A stretch of 64,000 bases of DNA from Paracoccus onubensis (GCF_003591515.1 NZ_QZCG01000009.1:62001-126000); one strand, 5' to 3'; counted from the first letter of the stretch, positions 55,513-64,000 are shown. Notes: generated by a model not told the origin, from the sequence alone. Translations and numbers: made by a program.

Positions 55513-57902
55513 TCGCCGTTCGGACCCATTGCGGCATGGCGCAGACGATCCAGCGCCGCCTCGATTCGCGGCATGTCCACGGGCTTTTCCTGCACAACAT
55601 GACAAAGTTCGGTCGCGCCCAGCTGCAAGGCTGCGCCTCTGATCGCATGCAGCGCCTCGGCCAGCGGCACCTTGCCGGCCAGCAATTCGCGCCAGTCCTC
55701 GATCTCGTCGGGGATCCGGGCCTTCCAGCGCGCGGCCATCCGCTGATCGCCCCCGGTATTCCGCACCAGCGCGGCATCGTCCAGCACCGGCATGGCATCA
55801 CGGAATACCGTGGTCAGCGTGTCCAGCAGGGTCGCACCGGTCAACGGCTTGGGCAGGAAGGCGGTGAATCCCGCGTTCCTGCAGGCCAGCCGCGTTTCGG
55901 TCGAAACATCCGCGCTGGAAGCGATGACGGGGATCGTCAGCCCCCGCCCGCGCAATCTGCCCATCAGGGCGATCCCGTCCATTTCCGGCATGTGCAGATC
56001 GGTGATGATGGCGTCGGGATGCTGATGGTTCAAAGCCGTCAGCGCGGCCGATGCACCCGGCACCGAGACAGCTCTGACACCATTGCGGCGCAGCAATTCC
56101 TCCATCACCTCGCGGTTGATCTTGCGGTCCTCGACCACAAGGACACGCTTTTCCCGCAATGCCGGGGATGACGGAAGCTCCGCATCTGCCTGTTCCACCG
56201 CCATGCGTAATTCGCGATGGGTCAGCGGCAGGGGCAATTCCGTCCCGTCAAGCGACAGGGTTCCGTCAGCCAGCCGCAGCCGGCGGCCATCGGTTTCGCC
56301 GGTCATCCGCGCACGGTGCAGCATCCGCCCCAGCCGGACCTGCATCCGGAGATCGGGGATATCCAGCAACGGTCGCGGCAGGATGGATGCCGCAGCGGCT
56401 TGTTCCGCCGGATCAAGCGGCAGGTCCAGAATGAACAGACTGCCCATATCCGGCCGGCTACGCAAGGCAAGCCTGCCGCCCATGCCCTCGGCCATCTCCT
56501 GGGCAATGGCAAGGCCAAGACCCGTGCCCGACACTTCGCGCGAGATGGTTGCATCCGCCTGAGTGAAGGGATCGAAAATCACCGCCTGATCCCTTTCGGC
56601 AATCCCGGTGCCGCTGTCGAAAACGGAAAACCGCAACCGATCGCCCCGGCGAAAAATCCGTAATGCGATCCGGCCCCGGGTTGTGAACTTCACTGCATTG
56701 CTGGTCAGGTTCAGCAGAATCTGCGTCAGTTTCTGACGATCGCCCGTGATCATCAGTGGCACAGCCGGGGCGATATCGCCTTCCAGCTGTGGCGAAGGCG
56801 CGCCGATCAGGACCCGCGTCTGGGCGATCACCTCGTCAAAAACAGCATCGACGGCGAAAGGGCGTTGCTCGAAAACCATATGGCCGCCTTCCAGCTTGGA
56901 CAGATCCAGAACGCTGTCGATGCTGCGCAGCAACTGGCGGGCAGCGCTTTGCATATCCGTTACCTGACGCCGCGAGGCCAAAGGCAGCCGCTCGGCCAGA
57001 AGCAATTCCGACAGGCCGGTAATCGCGTTCAGCGGGGTCCGCAACTCATGACTCATATTGGCCAGAAAAGCCGATTTCGCCCGCGATGCCGCAAGTGCGT
57101 CATTGCGCGCAACCACCAGTTCGGCGGTGCGCTGTTCCACCTCTTCGCGCAGATGATCACGGTAACGTTCCATCTGCGCGACCGTGCGCGCGAAATCCTG
57201 TGCCAACCGCGAAATCTCGTCATCACGCGAACCAAGCCGCCCTGCCGCCGGGCCGGTCAGGCGAAAGCCCTGCCCCTCTCGCAGACCCTGCGCCGCGCGG
57301 CTAAGCACGCCCAGCGGCGATATGATGTAGCGTCGCGTCAGCAGGAACAACAGCGCGGCCAGAAGCAGCGCCTGCAATACGGCGGTCAGCACGATGCGCA
57401 GCGCCTGCTGAGCGAAATCATTATAGAATCCGGCGAATGAAAAGGTCACATCCAGCCTTGCGATTGCCCGCACCCCATCCGGGGCCCGCAGCACGATCTC
57501 GCGCTTTTGGGTCAGCCGTTCGGCGGGCACCAATCCGCTTGTGACCAGGGCGGGAATCTCGGCTGCGGGCCGTTCCACCTGAAACCGGGGTATCTGCGCG
57601 ATCCGCAATTGTTCGGGTGACAGCAGCAGATCCTCTATCCACAGCGCACGGATCAGCGGATCGTCCACCAGCCGGTCCAGAATGGCCTGAACCGTCATCA
57701 GATCCACGTCCCAATAAGCGCGCTCCAGCTGCGGTGTGGCGGAATAGAGAATTCTATCGGCGTTGCCGGTGGCAATCTTGATGCCACGCCGCAGATCGGC
57801 AAGCGCGCTCGCGCCACCCAGCCCGACGCCGGAAACGATACTGACCAAGGCCCCGGCCAGCACCAGCCGCCGTGCGATACTGCCTGTTCCCGCAAGACGC
57901 AT
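55500..57902 (-). CDS. Hybrid sensor histidine kinase with receiver and Hpt domains
   Basis: 800 residues: membrane helix about 12-34, a periplasmic sensor loop to about 165, second helix about 168-189, HAMP-like linker, HisKA with His285 (FLANMSHELRTPLNAI), HATPase with N-box (LNLTSNAVKFT), DSGTGI and GTGLGLAI, a receiver with Asp635 (TDLHMPEMDG) and Lys685, and a C-terminal Hpt with His752 (LHAIRGAALQLGA). The full His-Asp-His relay is present in one chain, so the final acceptor should be a separate response regulator, most likely the LysR-receiver protein. ATG 57902 lies 13 bases after the binding-protein stop; the periplasmic loop probably senses that protein. Confidence 0.93.
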   Translation of the reverse strand: MRLAGTGSIARRLVLAGALVSIVSGVGLGGASALADLRRGIKIATGNADRILYSATPQLERAYWDVDLMTVQAILDRLVDDPLIRALWIEDLLLSPEQLRIAQIPRFQVERPAAEIPALVTSGLVPAERLTQKREIVLRAPDGVRAIARLDVTFSFAGFYNDFAQQALRIVLTAVLQALLLAALLFLLTRRYIISPLGVLSRAAQGLREGQGFRLTGPAAGRLGSRDDEISRLAQDFARTVAQMERYRDHLREEVEQRTAELVVARNDALAASRAKSAFLANMSHELRTPLNAITGLSELLLAERLPLASRRQVTDMQSAARQLLRSIDSVLDLSKLEGGHMVFEQRPFAVDAVFDEVIAQTRVLIGAPSPQLEGDIAPAVPLMITGDRQKLTQILLNLTSNAVKFTTRGRIALRIFRRGDRLRFSVFDSGTGIAERDQAVIFDPFTQADATISREVSGTGLGLAIAQEMAEGMGGRLALRSRPDMGSLFILDLPLDPAEQAAAASILPRPLLDIPDLRMQVRLGRMLHRARMTGETDGRRLRLADGTLSLDGTELPLPLTHRELRMAVEQADAELPSSPALREKRVLVVEDRKINREVMEELLRRNGVRAVSVPGASAALTALNHQHPDAIITDLHMPEMDGIALMGRLRGRGLTIPVIASSADVSTETRLACRNAGFTAFLPKPLTGATLLDTLTTVFRDAMPVLDDAALVRNTGGDQRMAARWKARIPDEIEDWRELLAGKVPLAEALHAIRGAALQLGATELCHVVQEKPVDMPRIEAALDRLRHAAMGPNGDQSP

Positions 57903-57915
57903 CACGAAGGGCGCC

Positions 57916-58704
57916 TCATTCGCCCAGCCTCTCGCGCAGGATGGCCGGGATCCGGCCCTCGACATGCATCCGGGTCAGCACGGGGCCCAGCCGGTCATGT
58001 TTTTCCTGTCCGGCGGCGGTCCGGCTGAACCCGACGAAACGGCCCTGGATATCCAGGGCGGTGGGCAGGGTCCGCACCCTGTCCTCGATCTCCAGTTTGC
58101 GCATGGCGTGATGCAGATTGGCCTCGCCCCCCACGATCACGTCAGCCCGGCGCAAAAGCAGCTTGCGCAGGCTGGTTTCGTCATCGATCGAGCCCTCGTG
58201 ATGGAAATGCGTGGCGCTGTCAAAAGCGGGCGTATAGCTGAAACCATCCACCACGCCAACCGAAAGCCCCGTCAGATCATCGAGATTGGTGAAATCGGCC
58301 AGCGGCGCATCCGCCATCACCACAAAGACTATGCGCGTCGTCCGCAAAGGTCCGGTCATCAGCCAGCTGCGGAAACGCTGGGGGGTGGGCGCCAACTGGA
58401 ACAACCCGTCAGCCTCGCCCATATCCGGGGCAAGCAATGCCCGCCGCCATGGCAGCGGCACGAAATGCATTCCGATTCCCATCCGCGCGGCAGCTTCGGT
58501 CAGAATGTCGATATCGGCGCCGACGAACCGGCCCTTCTCCATATGATTATAGGGCGCGAATTCGTCCATCCCGGCCATGGTCCAGATCTCGGGCTGCGCG
58601 CGCAGAACGGCAGGCGCCGCCAGACAAGCCGCGCCACCCACCAGCGCGGATAGCAGGCACCGGCGGCACATCCCGCCATCGGTCATGTCGGCCATGTTGC
58701 TCAT
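57916..58704 (-). CDS. Periplasmic solute-binding protein (family 3-like), probable sensor partner of the kinase
   Basis: 262-residue secreted protein: signal with MCRRCLLSALVGGAACLAAP, mature part EIWTMAGMDEFAPYNHMEKGRFVGADIDIL like polar amino-acid binding proteins. It has no permease beside it on its own strand and is co-transcribed with the hybrid kinase, so it more likely presents ligand to the sensor than to a transporter. Possible starts are 58704, 58695 and 58686; 58704 has GGGTGAA before it. A longer open frame (to 59739) only mirrors the divergent gene. Confidence 0.87.
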   Translation of the reverse strand: MSNMADMTDGGMCRRCLLSALVGGAACLAAPAVLRAQPEIWTMAGMDEFAPYNHMEKGRFVGADIDILTEAAARMGIGMHFVPLPWRRALLAPDMGEADGLFQLAPTPQRFRSWLMTGPLRTTRIVFVVMADAPLADFTNLDDLTGLSVGVVDGFSYTPAFDSATHFHHEGSIDDETSLRKLLLRRADVIVGGEANLHHAMRKLEIEDRVRTLPTALDIQGRFVGFSRTAAGQEKHDRLGPVLTRMHVEGRIPAILRERLGE

Positions 58705-58796
58705 TTCACCCAGCATGATGGCGTGAAGACCCTGTCTCTGTCGGGTGAAATAAAGTTGCCGCAGGAGGGCAATGTTTTCGCCTCTCACACCTGACC

Positions 58797-58813
58797 GGTT
58801 TGCTTTGATAACC
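58797..58813. promoter_or_regulatory. GGTT-N9-AACC inverted repeat in the divergent ABC/sensor promoter region
   Basis: Perfect 4-base arms with a T-N11-A relation inside, 30 bases upstream of the ABC binding-protein ATG. Candidate site for the LysR-receiver protein given its LTTR-type DNA-binding domain; short arms make chance occurrence possible. Confidence 0.35.
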
Positions 58814-58842
58814 CTGTCATAATCATAGGGAGAGACAAATAC

Positions 58843-59676
58843 ATGAAAAATGTCGTTACCGCACTTCTCGCATCCGCGATTACACTTGCCCCCATGGCGG
58901 CGGCCGCAGAAAGCTGTACGAATGCCGGACTGAAGCGGGTTCAGGATCGCGGCACTCTGATCGCGGGCGTCAAGGCCGATTACAAGCCCTGGGGCTACCG
59001 CGACACTGACGGCAATATTGTCGGTCTGGAGATCGATCTGGCGCAGAAGATCGCCGATACGCTTGGCGTCGGGCTGGAACTGGTGCCGGTGATCGCCTCG
59101 AACCGGATGCAATTCCTGCAGCAGGGTCAGATCGACGTGATGGTCGCCACCATGACCGATACCGCCGACCGGCGCGAAATGGTGGGCATCAAGGGGCCGA
59201 ACTATTACGCCTCGGGCACCGCCGCTCTGACGCCCAAGGCCGTCGGCATGACCGAATGGACCGAACTGAAAGGCAAGCCCGTCTGCGGTGTCCAGGGATC
59301 GTTCTATCTGCAGAAGATCGAGCAGGAATACGGCGCCACCATCGCCGCCTTCAACAACGCCGCCGAGGCCAAGCAAGCTCTGCGCGACAAGAAATGCGTG
59401 GCTTTCGTCTATGACGATACAACCATCAGCGCAGATTACGCCGCCGGAGGCTGGGAGGATTTCGAGATTTCCCTGCCAACAGAGGATTTCGCGCCCTGGG
59501 GTATCGCGGTCGCCAAGCCGGAAGAAAACTGCGCTCTGGGCCAGATCGTGTCGGGGCTGCAATATGCCTGGCACCGTGACGGCACGCTGATCGAGCTCGA
59601 GGAAAAATGGGAAGTCACCCCCAGCCCCTTCGTAGCCGAGATGCATGAGCGGATGGCCGATCCGCTGGCACAGTAA
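58843..59676 (+). CDS. Polar amino-acid type ABC transporter substrate-binding protein
   Basis: 277-residue family-3 binding protein with a Sec signal (MKNVVTALLASAITLAPMAAAAES). The mature domain has DRGTLIAGVKADYKPWGYRD, GLEIDLAQKIADTLGV and DVMVATMTDTADRREMV. Extra cysteines (SCTNAG, GKPVCGV, DKKCVAF, ENCALG) may form disulfides. Starts an importer operon divergent from the sensor genes and 3 kb from sarcosine oxidase genes, so the ligand could be an amino acid or methylated amine. Confidence 0.92.
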   Translation: MKNVVTALLASAITLAPMAAAAESCTNAGLKRVQDRGTLIAGVKADYKPWGYRDTDGNIVGLEIDLAQKIADTLGVGLELVPVIASNRMQFLQQGQIDVMVATMTDTADRREMVGIKGPNYYASGTAALTPKAVGMTEWTELKGKPVCGVQGSFYLQKIEQEYGATIAAFNNAAEAKQALRDKKCVAFVYDDTTISADYAAGGWEDFEISLPTEDFAPWGIAVAKPEENCALGQIVSGLQYAWHRDGTLIELEEKWEVTPSPFVAEMHERMADPLAQ

Positions 59677-59681
59677 GGCCC

Positions 59682-60443
59682 ATGCCGATGTTGGCGGAAA
59701 TACAGGATTTTTTCCGGGAACTGGCCGCGACGTCGCCACACTGGAACTTCATCTGGATCTATGATCCGGTTCAGATGAACCGGGTTCTGACCGGCTTGTG
59801 GATGACGGTCAAGCTCAGCCTGTTCTGTCTGGTGTTTTCGGTCATCATCGGCATCGTCGGCGCATGGGCACAGGAGTCGAGAAGCCGGTTTCTGCGTGGG
59901 ATCGTACAGGTCTATGTGCAATTCTTCCGCAACACACCGCCGCTGATCCAGCTTCTGTTCTTCTATTTCGCCCTGGGCCAGTTCACCCCCAGCTACAGCC
60001 CCGACGGCTGGCTTGAGGTGCCAATCATCTCGAATGTCGGCTGGGCGATCATCGCACTGTCTTTCTTTGCGGGCGCGTTCAATATCGAAATCTTCCGTGC
60101 TGGCGTCGAGGCGGTGCCGACCTCTACCCGCGAGGCAGCCGAATCGTTGGGAATGACACGTCTTCAGACCTATACGAACGTGGTTCTGCCGCTGACGCTG
60201 CGGATCTCGCTGCCGGCGCTGTCGGCAAATCTGGTCAATCTGGTCAAGACGACCAACCAGGCATTCGCCATCGCGGTGCCCGAATTGCTGTATCAATCCG
60301 TTTCCATCTGGAATGATTTTCCCTCGGCTCAGAAGCCCACCATGTTGTTGATGATGATCTGTTATCTGGGGCTGGTCGGTTTGCTGTCGGCCGGTATGGG
60401 GCAATGGGAACGCAAGCTGAGGATCCCCGGCTATGGCACATAA
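59682..60443 (+). CDS. Amino-acid type ABC transporter permease (first)
   Basis: 253-residue HisQ-type permease with a longer N-terminus than usual (first helix near residue 45), the NTPPLIQLLFFYFALGQF segment and EAA-type VPTSTREAAESLGMTRLQTY. Its end overlaps the second permease by eleven bases. An ATG at 59682 lies five bases after the binding-protein stop. Confidence 0.93.
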   Translation: MPMLAEIQDFFRELAATSPHWNFIWIYDPVQMNRVLTGLWMTVKLSLFCLVFSVIIGIVGAWAQESRSRFLRGIVQVYVQFFRNTPPLIQLLFFYFALGQFTPSYSPDGWLEVPIISNVGWAIIALSFFAGAFNIEIFRAGVEAVPTSTREAAESLGMTRLQTYTNVVLPLTLRISLPALSANLVNLVKTTNQAFAIAVPELLYQSVSIWNDFPSAQKPTMLLMMICYLGLVGLLSAGMGQWERKLRIPGYGT

Positions 60444-61326
60444 AATGCCCGTTCCGATGTCCTGGAATCCGGTGGATAAGGGCGCGCTGCCGGTTTTGCT
60501 GCCCTTTACGCCCCGCGGCCCGGCCTATGACGATTTCTTTGCTACGCGCTGGCTGGCCTCTATCCCGGCATTCTGGTTTCTGGCGCTGGCGACCCTGTTT
60601 CCCGCCATGGTCATGGCGCAGGCCGGGACCGCCGCGATCCGGACACCACTGGAGAAGCTGTTCCAGTGGATGCCGTTCCTGTTCACACAGGGCTTTCTGT
60701 TCAACGTCCTGATCTCGGTTCTGGCGATGGCGATCGGAACCGCTATCGGCGCCTTCGCCGGGCTGGCGCTGATTTCGCGCTCGCGCATTCTGCGGGGCGT
60801 CATACGCGTCTATGTCACATTCTTCCGCAATGTGCCCTGGCTTGTGCTGCTGTTCATCGTGCTTTTGTCCTTTCCCTTCCAGCTTCGGATTTTCGGCACG
60901 GTGATTCCATTTCCCGGCTGGTTCAAGACCGTGATCGGCCTTGCGCTTCCGGTTTCCGCCAATATCGCCGAGGTGGTACGCGGCGCCGTCCAGTCCGTTC
61001 CCACCGCTCAGTGGGAGGCTGCTGAATCGCTTGGCTTTACGCGTCGGCAGACCATCTGGCAGATCATCCTGCCGCAATGTTTCAAGCGGATGCTGCCGCC
61101 CTGGATGAACTGGTACGCGATCCTGACCATGTCCACGCCGCTTTGTTCGTTGCTGGGCGTCGGAGAAATCATCAGCCTGACCCGGCAGGCAATGGAGGCC
61201 GAGGGCAATCAGCCGGAATTGCTGATCCCCTTCTACGGCTTCGCCCTGCTATTGTTCCTTGCATACTGCTATCCGATCGCCCGCCTGACCATGCGGCTCG
61301 AGCGTCGGTTCGCGGTCAAAAACTGA
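60433..61326 (+). CDS. Amino-acid type ABC transporter permease (second)
   Basis: 297-residue permease with a long N-terminal region, a first helix around WLASIPAFWFLALATLFPAM, FRNVPWLVLLFIVLLSFPF and the EAA motif VPTAQWEAAESLGFTRRQTI. Forms a heterodimer with the first permease. Confidence 0.93.
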   Translation: MAHKMPVPMSWNPVDKGALPVLLPFTPRGPAYDDFFATRWLASIPAFWFLALATLFPAMVMAQAGTAAIRTPLEKLFQWMPFLFTQGFLFNVLISVLAMAIGTAIGAFAGLALISRSRILRGVIRVYVTFFRNVPWLVLLFIVLLSFPFQLRIFGTVIPFPGWFKTVIGLALPVSANIAEVVRGAVQSVPTAQWEAAESLGFTRRQTIWQIILPQCFKRMLPPWMNWYAILTMSTPLCSLLGVGEIISLTRQAMEAEGNQPELLIPFYGFALLLFLAYCYPIARLTMRLERRFAVKN

Positions 61327-61337
61327 AAGGGTGTCCC

Positions 61338-62087
61338 ATGACCAACTGGACCGCCGATCAACCCATCGTCCGGCTGCGCGACGTTCACAAATCCTTTGGC
61401 CAGGTCGAGGTCATTCGCGGCATCAGCATGGATGTCATGAGGGGCGAGGTGATCTGTATCATCGGCCCTTCGGGATCGGGCAAATCCACCCTGATCCGCT
61501 GCATTAACGCACTGAACGATATTCAGGCCGGCTCAATTCAGGTCGAGGGCCAGGAGGTCCATGGCCCCAAGCTCGACAAGCTGGCCCTGCGACGCAAGGT
61601 CGGGATGGTATTTCAGCAATACAACCTGTTTCCGCACAAGACCGCATTGCAGAATGTGATGATGGCCCCGATCAAGGTGCTTAAGGAAAAACCTGCCGAG
61701 GTCGAGGCCCGCGCCCGCGCCCTGCTGAAAAAGGTACGCCTAGAAGGCAAGGAAAACCAATATCCCGGCGAATTGTCTGGCGGGCAGCAGCAGCGCGTGG
61801 CCATCGCCCGCTCTCTGGCCATGCAGCCCGATGTGATGCTGTTCGACGAGGTGACGGCGGCACTGGATCCCGAAACGGTCAAGGAGGTCCTTGTCACCAT
61901 AAAGGATCTGGCCGCCGAGGGCATGACCTGCATTCTGGTCACCCATGAGATGGGTTTCGCGCGCGAGGTCGCGGACCATATCTATTTCACCGATCGCGGC
62001 ATCATCGTCGAACACGGGCCTCCGGCCGAGTTCTTTACGCAGGCCAGGGACCCGCGCACCCGCGCCTTTCTGGATCAGGTGCTGTAA
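61338..62087 (+). CDS. Amino-acid type ABC transporter ATP-binding protein (GlnQ-like)
   Basis: 249-residue ATPase: Walker A GPSGSGKSTLIRCIN, Q-loop MVFQQYNLFPHKT, signature LSGGQQQRVAIARS and Walker B VMLFDEVTAALDP. ATG 61338 follows GAAAGGG; the longer upstream frame overlaps the permease gene. Last gene of the importer operon, followed by the dispersed repeat. Confidence 0.94.
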   Translation: MTNWTADQPIVRLRDVHKSFGQVEVIRGISMDVMRGEVICIIGPSGSGKSTLIRCINALNDIQAGSIQVEGQEVHGPKLDKLALRRKVGMVFQQYNLFPHKTALQNVMMAPIKVLKEKPAEVEARARALLKKVRLEGKENQYPGELSGGQQQRVAIARSLAMQPDVMLFDEVTAALDPETVKEVLVTIKDLAAEGMTCILVTHEMGFAREVADHIYFTDRGIIVEHGPPAEFFTQARDPRTRAFLDQVL

Positions 62088-62187
62088 ACGGGTCATCGGC
62101 CGGGGCGCTATCCCGCCCTCACCATCCGAAAGCCCACAATGGGGCATGTCGCGCCCGCCCGGCTTCGCTTCCTTTCCTTCTCCTCTG

Positions 62188-62286
62188 CTTCTTCTTTGTC
62201 CAAATACCTCAGGGGTCCGGGGGCAGCGCCCCCGGCCATCGCGGGACGCAAATAACCGGCGTTTCCGATTCAGCGCGACACGCTCT
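62188..62286. repeat. Dispersed intergenic repeat, copy 2 of 2
   Basis: Gapless 99-base match to 15871-15969 with six differences by eye. The central hairpin is one pair longer here (CCGGGGGC-AGC-GCCCCCGG, 62217-62235). It separates the convergent ABC operon and sarcosine oxidase genes, the same setting as copy 1 and in the same orientation. Confidence 0.85.
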
Positions 62287-62344
62287 TCTCCCAGCTCATC
62301 AGATCAATCAGGTTTTGCTTCGGCTTTTGGTGCAGGGCGGACGA

Positions 62345-62956
62345 TCAGCCCGCCAATCGGCCCATCCCGAAATCCGGCAGGATATCCGCAATGAAATCTG
62401 CCGCATATTCGGATGAGGCAATATCGAACAGCATATCCAGCCCCGGCTGGCCACCTCGTTCATTGCGGATCAGCACCGCATCCATATGCATGGCACGCGT
62501 CTGCATCACTGTCCCCGGCCCGAAGACATGGATCCGGCTGTCAATCCCGGTCAGAAGCGGCAATGCCTCGGGCACAGCCGGTCCGGACAGGTTCAGCCAG
62601 CACCAGCTTTCCTCTCGATAGGCGTCAAATCCCCTGGGATCGGGCGCATCCCGCCATTCCCGCCGCAATTGCGCCAGCCGGGGCGATCCGGCGATGGGAT
62701 CGGCCAGAATGACAAACTCTTCCGCGCCCAGCCGGGCGATGGTCATGCCATCGGTTTCGATCGCGTGATCCATGCTTTCCGGTAGAGGGTAACCACAAGC
62801 AATCAGCCACGCGGTGGTGCCGGGGCCGCGCAATCCGAAACGCGGTAATGCGGACAGATCGAGCAGCCGGTTCCGCCGATCCGCCGGCCAAGTGGCCAGC
62901 AAGGGCAGCCGATTTTCAAGCGGCCAGTTCCGGGCCGGTATGATATGCGGGGTCAT
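62345..62956 (-). CDS. soxG: Sarcosine oxidase gamma subunit family protein
   Basis: 203-residue SoxG-like protein: LSALPRFGLRGPGTTAWLIACG at the N-terminal side and GPGTVMQTRAMHMDAVLIRN plus FDIASSEYAADFIADI near the C-terminus fit the gamma subunit of heterotetrameric sarcosine oxidase. It begins one base after the alpha-subunit stop, the standard soxA-soxG order. The enzyme demethylates sarcosine to glycine, making methylene-tetrahydrofolate and peroxide. Confidence 0.85.
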   Translation of the reverse strand: MTPHIIPARNWPLENRLPLLATWPADRRNRLLDLSALPRFGLRGPGTTAWLIACGYPLPESMDHAIETDGMTIARLGAEEFVILADPIAGSPRLAQLRREWRDAPDPRGFDAYREESWCWLNLSGPAVPEALPLLTGIDSRIHVFGPGTVMQTRAMHMDAVLIRNERGGQPGLDMLFDIASSEYAADFIADILPDFGMGRLAG

Positions 62957-64000
62957 TTACATCTCCTGCCTTGTATTCTCTGCGTCATAGAAAGGCAAAG
63001 CCGTGACCTCTGCGTCGATCTCGGCCCCTGTAAAGCCGCGCAACCTGATCTGCGCTCCCGGCCCGGCCTGATCGGGCGCGACATAGGCAAGTCCGATCCA
63101 TTTCGCCAGGCTGGGCGAATACCCGAATGAGGTAACATGACCGACGGGATGTCCCTCCTTCAGCACCAATGAGGATTCCCCTATCTCCGCCATATTCTCG
63201 CCCGGCAGAACGAAACCGCAAAGGCAGCGCTTCTCGCCAAGCCTCCTTCGCCGTTCGATTGCGGCCTTGCCCATGTAGAAAGGCTTTTTGCGCGATAATG
63301 CCCACCCCATATCCAACTCATCCGGCGTGGTCAGCGCATCGGTATCCTGACCGATGATGATATGACCCTTTTCCAGCCGCAGGATACGCGAGGCTTCAAG
63401 CCCATAAGGTCGCAGGCCCAGATCCGCGCCCGCCTCGAGCAGTGCCGCCCAAAGACCCGCCGCATGGGATTGCGGCAGATGGATTTCATAGCTGAGTTCG
63501 CCGGTAAAGCCGATCCGCATGACCCGGACCGGACAGCCCACTAGTTCGCCCCTGCGGCCATCCAGAAAGGCAAAGCCCTCGCGGCTGAAATCCAGCGTGC
63601 CGGACAGGCGTTGCAGCACCTCGCGTGCGCGGGGACCGGTCAGGTTGATCGCCGCAAAGGCTGCGGTAACGTTCTGGATATCGACATTCATGCCGTGGAT
63701 GGTCTTTTGCAGCATCATCTCGGCATAAAGCCGCTCGACCGCGCCTGTGGTGGCCGTGACATAGAAATGGTCCTCCGCCAGCCGAAAGGCCACGCCGTCA
63801 TCCAGGATCGAGCCCATCTCGTTCAGGGCAAGGCAGTAACGGACCCGGCCAACGGGCTGCGAGGCATGCGCCATCGTATAGACACGATCGAGAAAGACCG
63901 CCGCATCCGGCCCGCGCAGTTCCAGCTTGCCAAGGGTCGATACGTCCAGCATCCCCGCTGCCTCGCGGACCATGCGGATTTCGCGACGGATCGCATCGGC
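62957..64000 (-). CDS. soxA: Sarcosine oxidase alpha subunit, C-terminal GcvT-like part (gene continues beyond the window)
   Basis: 348 codons of the 3' end; the frame is open at the right edge (ADAIRREIRMVREAAG). This part is the aminomethyltransferase (GcvT) domain that takes the methyl-derived carbon onto tetrahydrofolate: VSTLGKLELRGPDAAVFLDRVY, RPYGLEASRILRLEKGHIIIGQDTD and GYSPSLAKWIGLAYV. An internal ATG (63973) is not the true start because the upstream codons remain similar to the family. A free-standing GcvT-like dimethylglycine or other methyltransferase is the alternative; the following soxG favours SoxA. Confidence 0.85.
   Translation of the reverse strand, partial: ADAIRREIRMVREAAGMLDVSTLGKLELRGPDAAVFLDRVYTMAHASQPVGRVRYCLALNEMGSILDDGVAFRLAEDHFYVTATTGAVERLYAEMMLQKTIHGMNVDIQNVTAAFAAINLTGPRAREVLQRLSGTLDFSREGFAFLDGRRGELVGCPVRVMRIGFTGELSYEIHLPQSHAAGLWAALLEAGADLGLRPYGLEASRILRLEKGHIIIGQDTDALTTPDELDMGWALSRKKPFYMGKAAIERRRRLGEKRCLCGFVLPGENMAEIGESSLVLKEGHPVGHVTSFGYSPSLAKWIGLAYVAPDQAGPGAQIRLRGFTGAEIDAEVTALPFYDAENTRQEM

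Noticed and set aside
57916..59739. 607-codon minus-strand frame extending the sensor binding protein upstream
   Set aside because: The part beyond about 58704 is antisense to the ABC binding-protein gene; the signal peptide lies at 58620-58700, so the short form is real.

Overview
The window is 64 kb of GC-rich, densely packed DNA from an alphaproteobacterium, most likely a Rhodobacteraceae member close to Paracoccus. This is an inference from gene families, codon use, a cobalamin riboswitch on a class Ib ribonucleotide reductase operon, SorAB-type sulfite oxidation, sarcosine oxidase genes, and a Rhodobacteraceae-style intergenic repeat present twice. No rRNA, tRNA, phage, insertion sequence or CRISPR array was seen. 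Most of the window consists of catabolic operons, each with its own transporter and regulator, as is common on accessory replicons or catabolic islands.

Layout. 1-1350: end of a sugar or polyol dehydrogenase pair (SDR plus zinc alcohol dehydrogenase). 1660-6236: NitT/TauT-type ABC transporter, LysR regulator and TauE/SafE exporter. 6248-11063 (minus): a complex II-like succinate dehydrogenase/fumarate reductase (B-C-D-A order) followed by a two-subunit class I fumarase/tartrate dehydratase. 11277-15739 (plus): cobalamin riboswitch, nrdHIEF and an NTP pyrophosphohydrolase. 15991-22417 (minus): seven-gene catabolic operon (NitT/TauT ABC transporter, FAD oxidoreductase, class III CoA-transferase, enoyl-CoA hydratase, ferredoxin) with a divergent LysR gene and a perfect palindrome between them. 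24596-26908: Zur box and a zinc-economy operon of two COG0523 GTPases around a small Arg-rich protein. 27174-28884: sulfite dehydrogenase and its cytochrome c.

28975-38635: oligopeptide-type ABC transporter with two M20-like proteins, an M24-like protein and a GntR/UTRA regulator; the M20 and M24 proteins nearest each other have lost metal ligands. 38773-43947 (minus): GntR/FCD regulator, RpiB, a beta-hydroxyacid dehydrogenase and a polar amino-acid type ABC transporter. 44156-54492 (minus): LysR, hydantoinase/oxoprolinase HyuA-HyuB, TRAP transporter PQM, SDR, Gfo/Idh/MocA oxidoreductase and a second GntR/FCD regulator.

54715-64000: the most unusual part. A LysR-type DNA-binding domain is fused directly to a CheY-like receiver domain. 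It converges, with overlapping 3' ends, on an operon for a periplasmic binding protein and a hybrid histidine kinase carrying receiver and Hpt domains. Divergent from that operon is a polar amino-acid type ABC transporter, followed by sarcosine oxidase gamma and alpha subunits. Together they look like a binding-protein-triggered phosphorelay that ends in an atypical LysR-receiver response regulator and probably controls uptake and use of an amine or amino acid.
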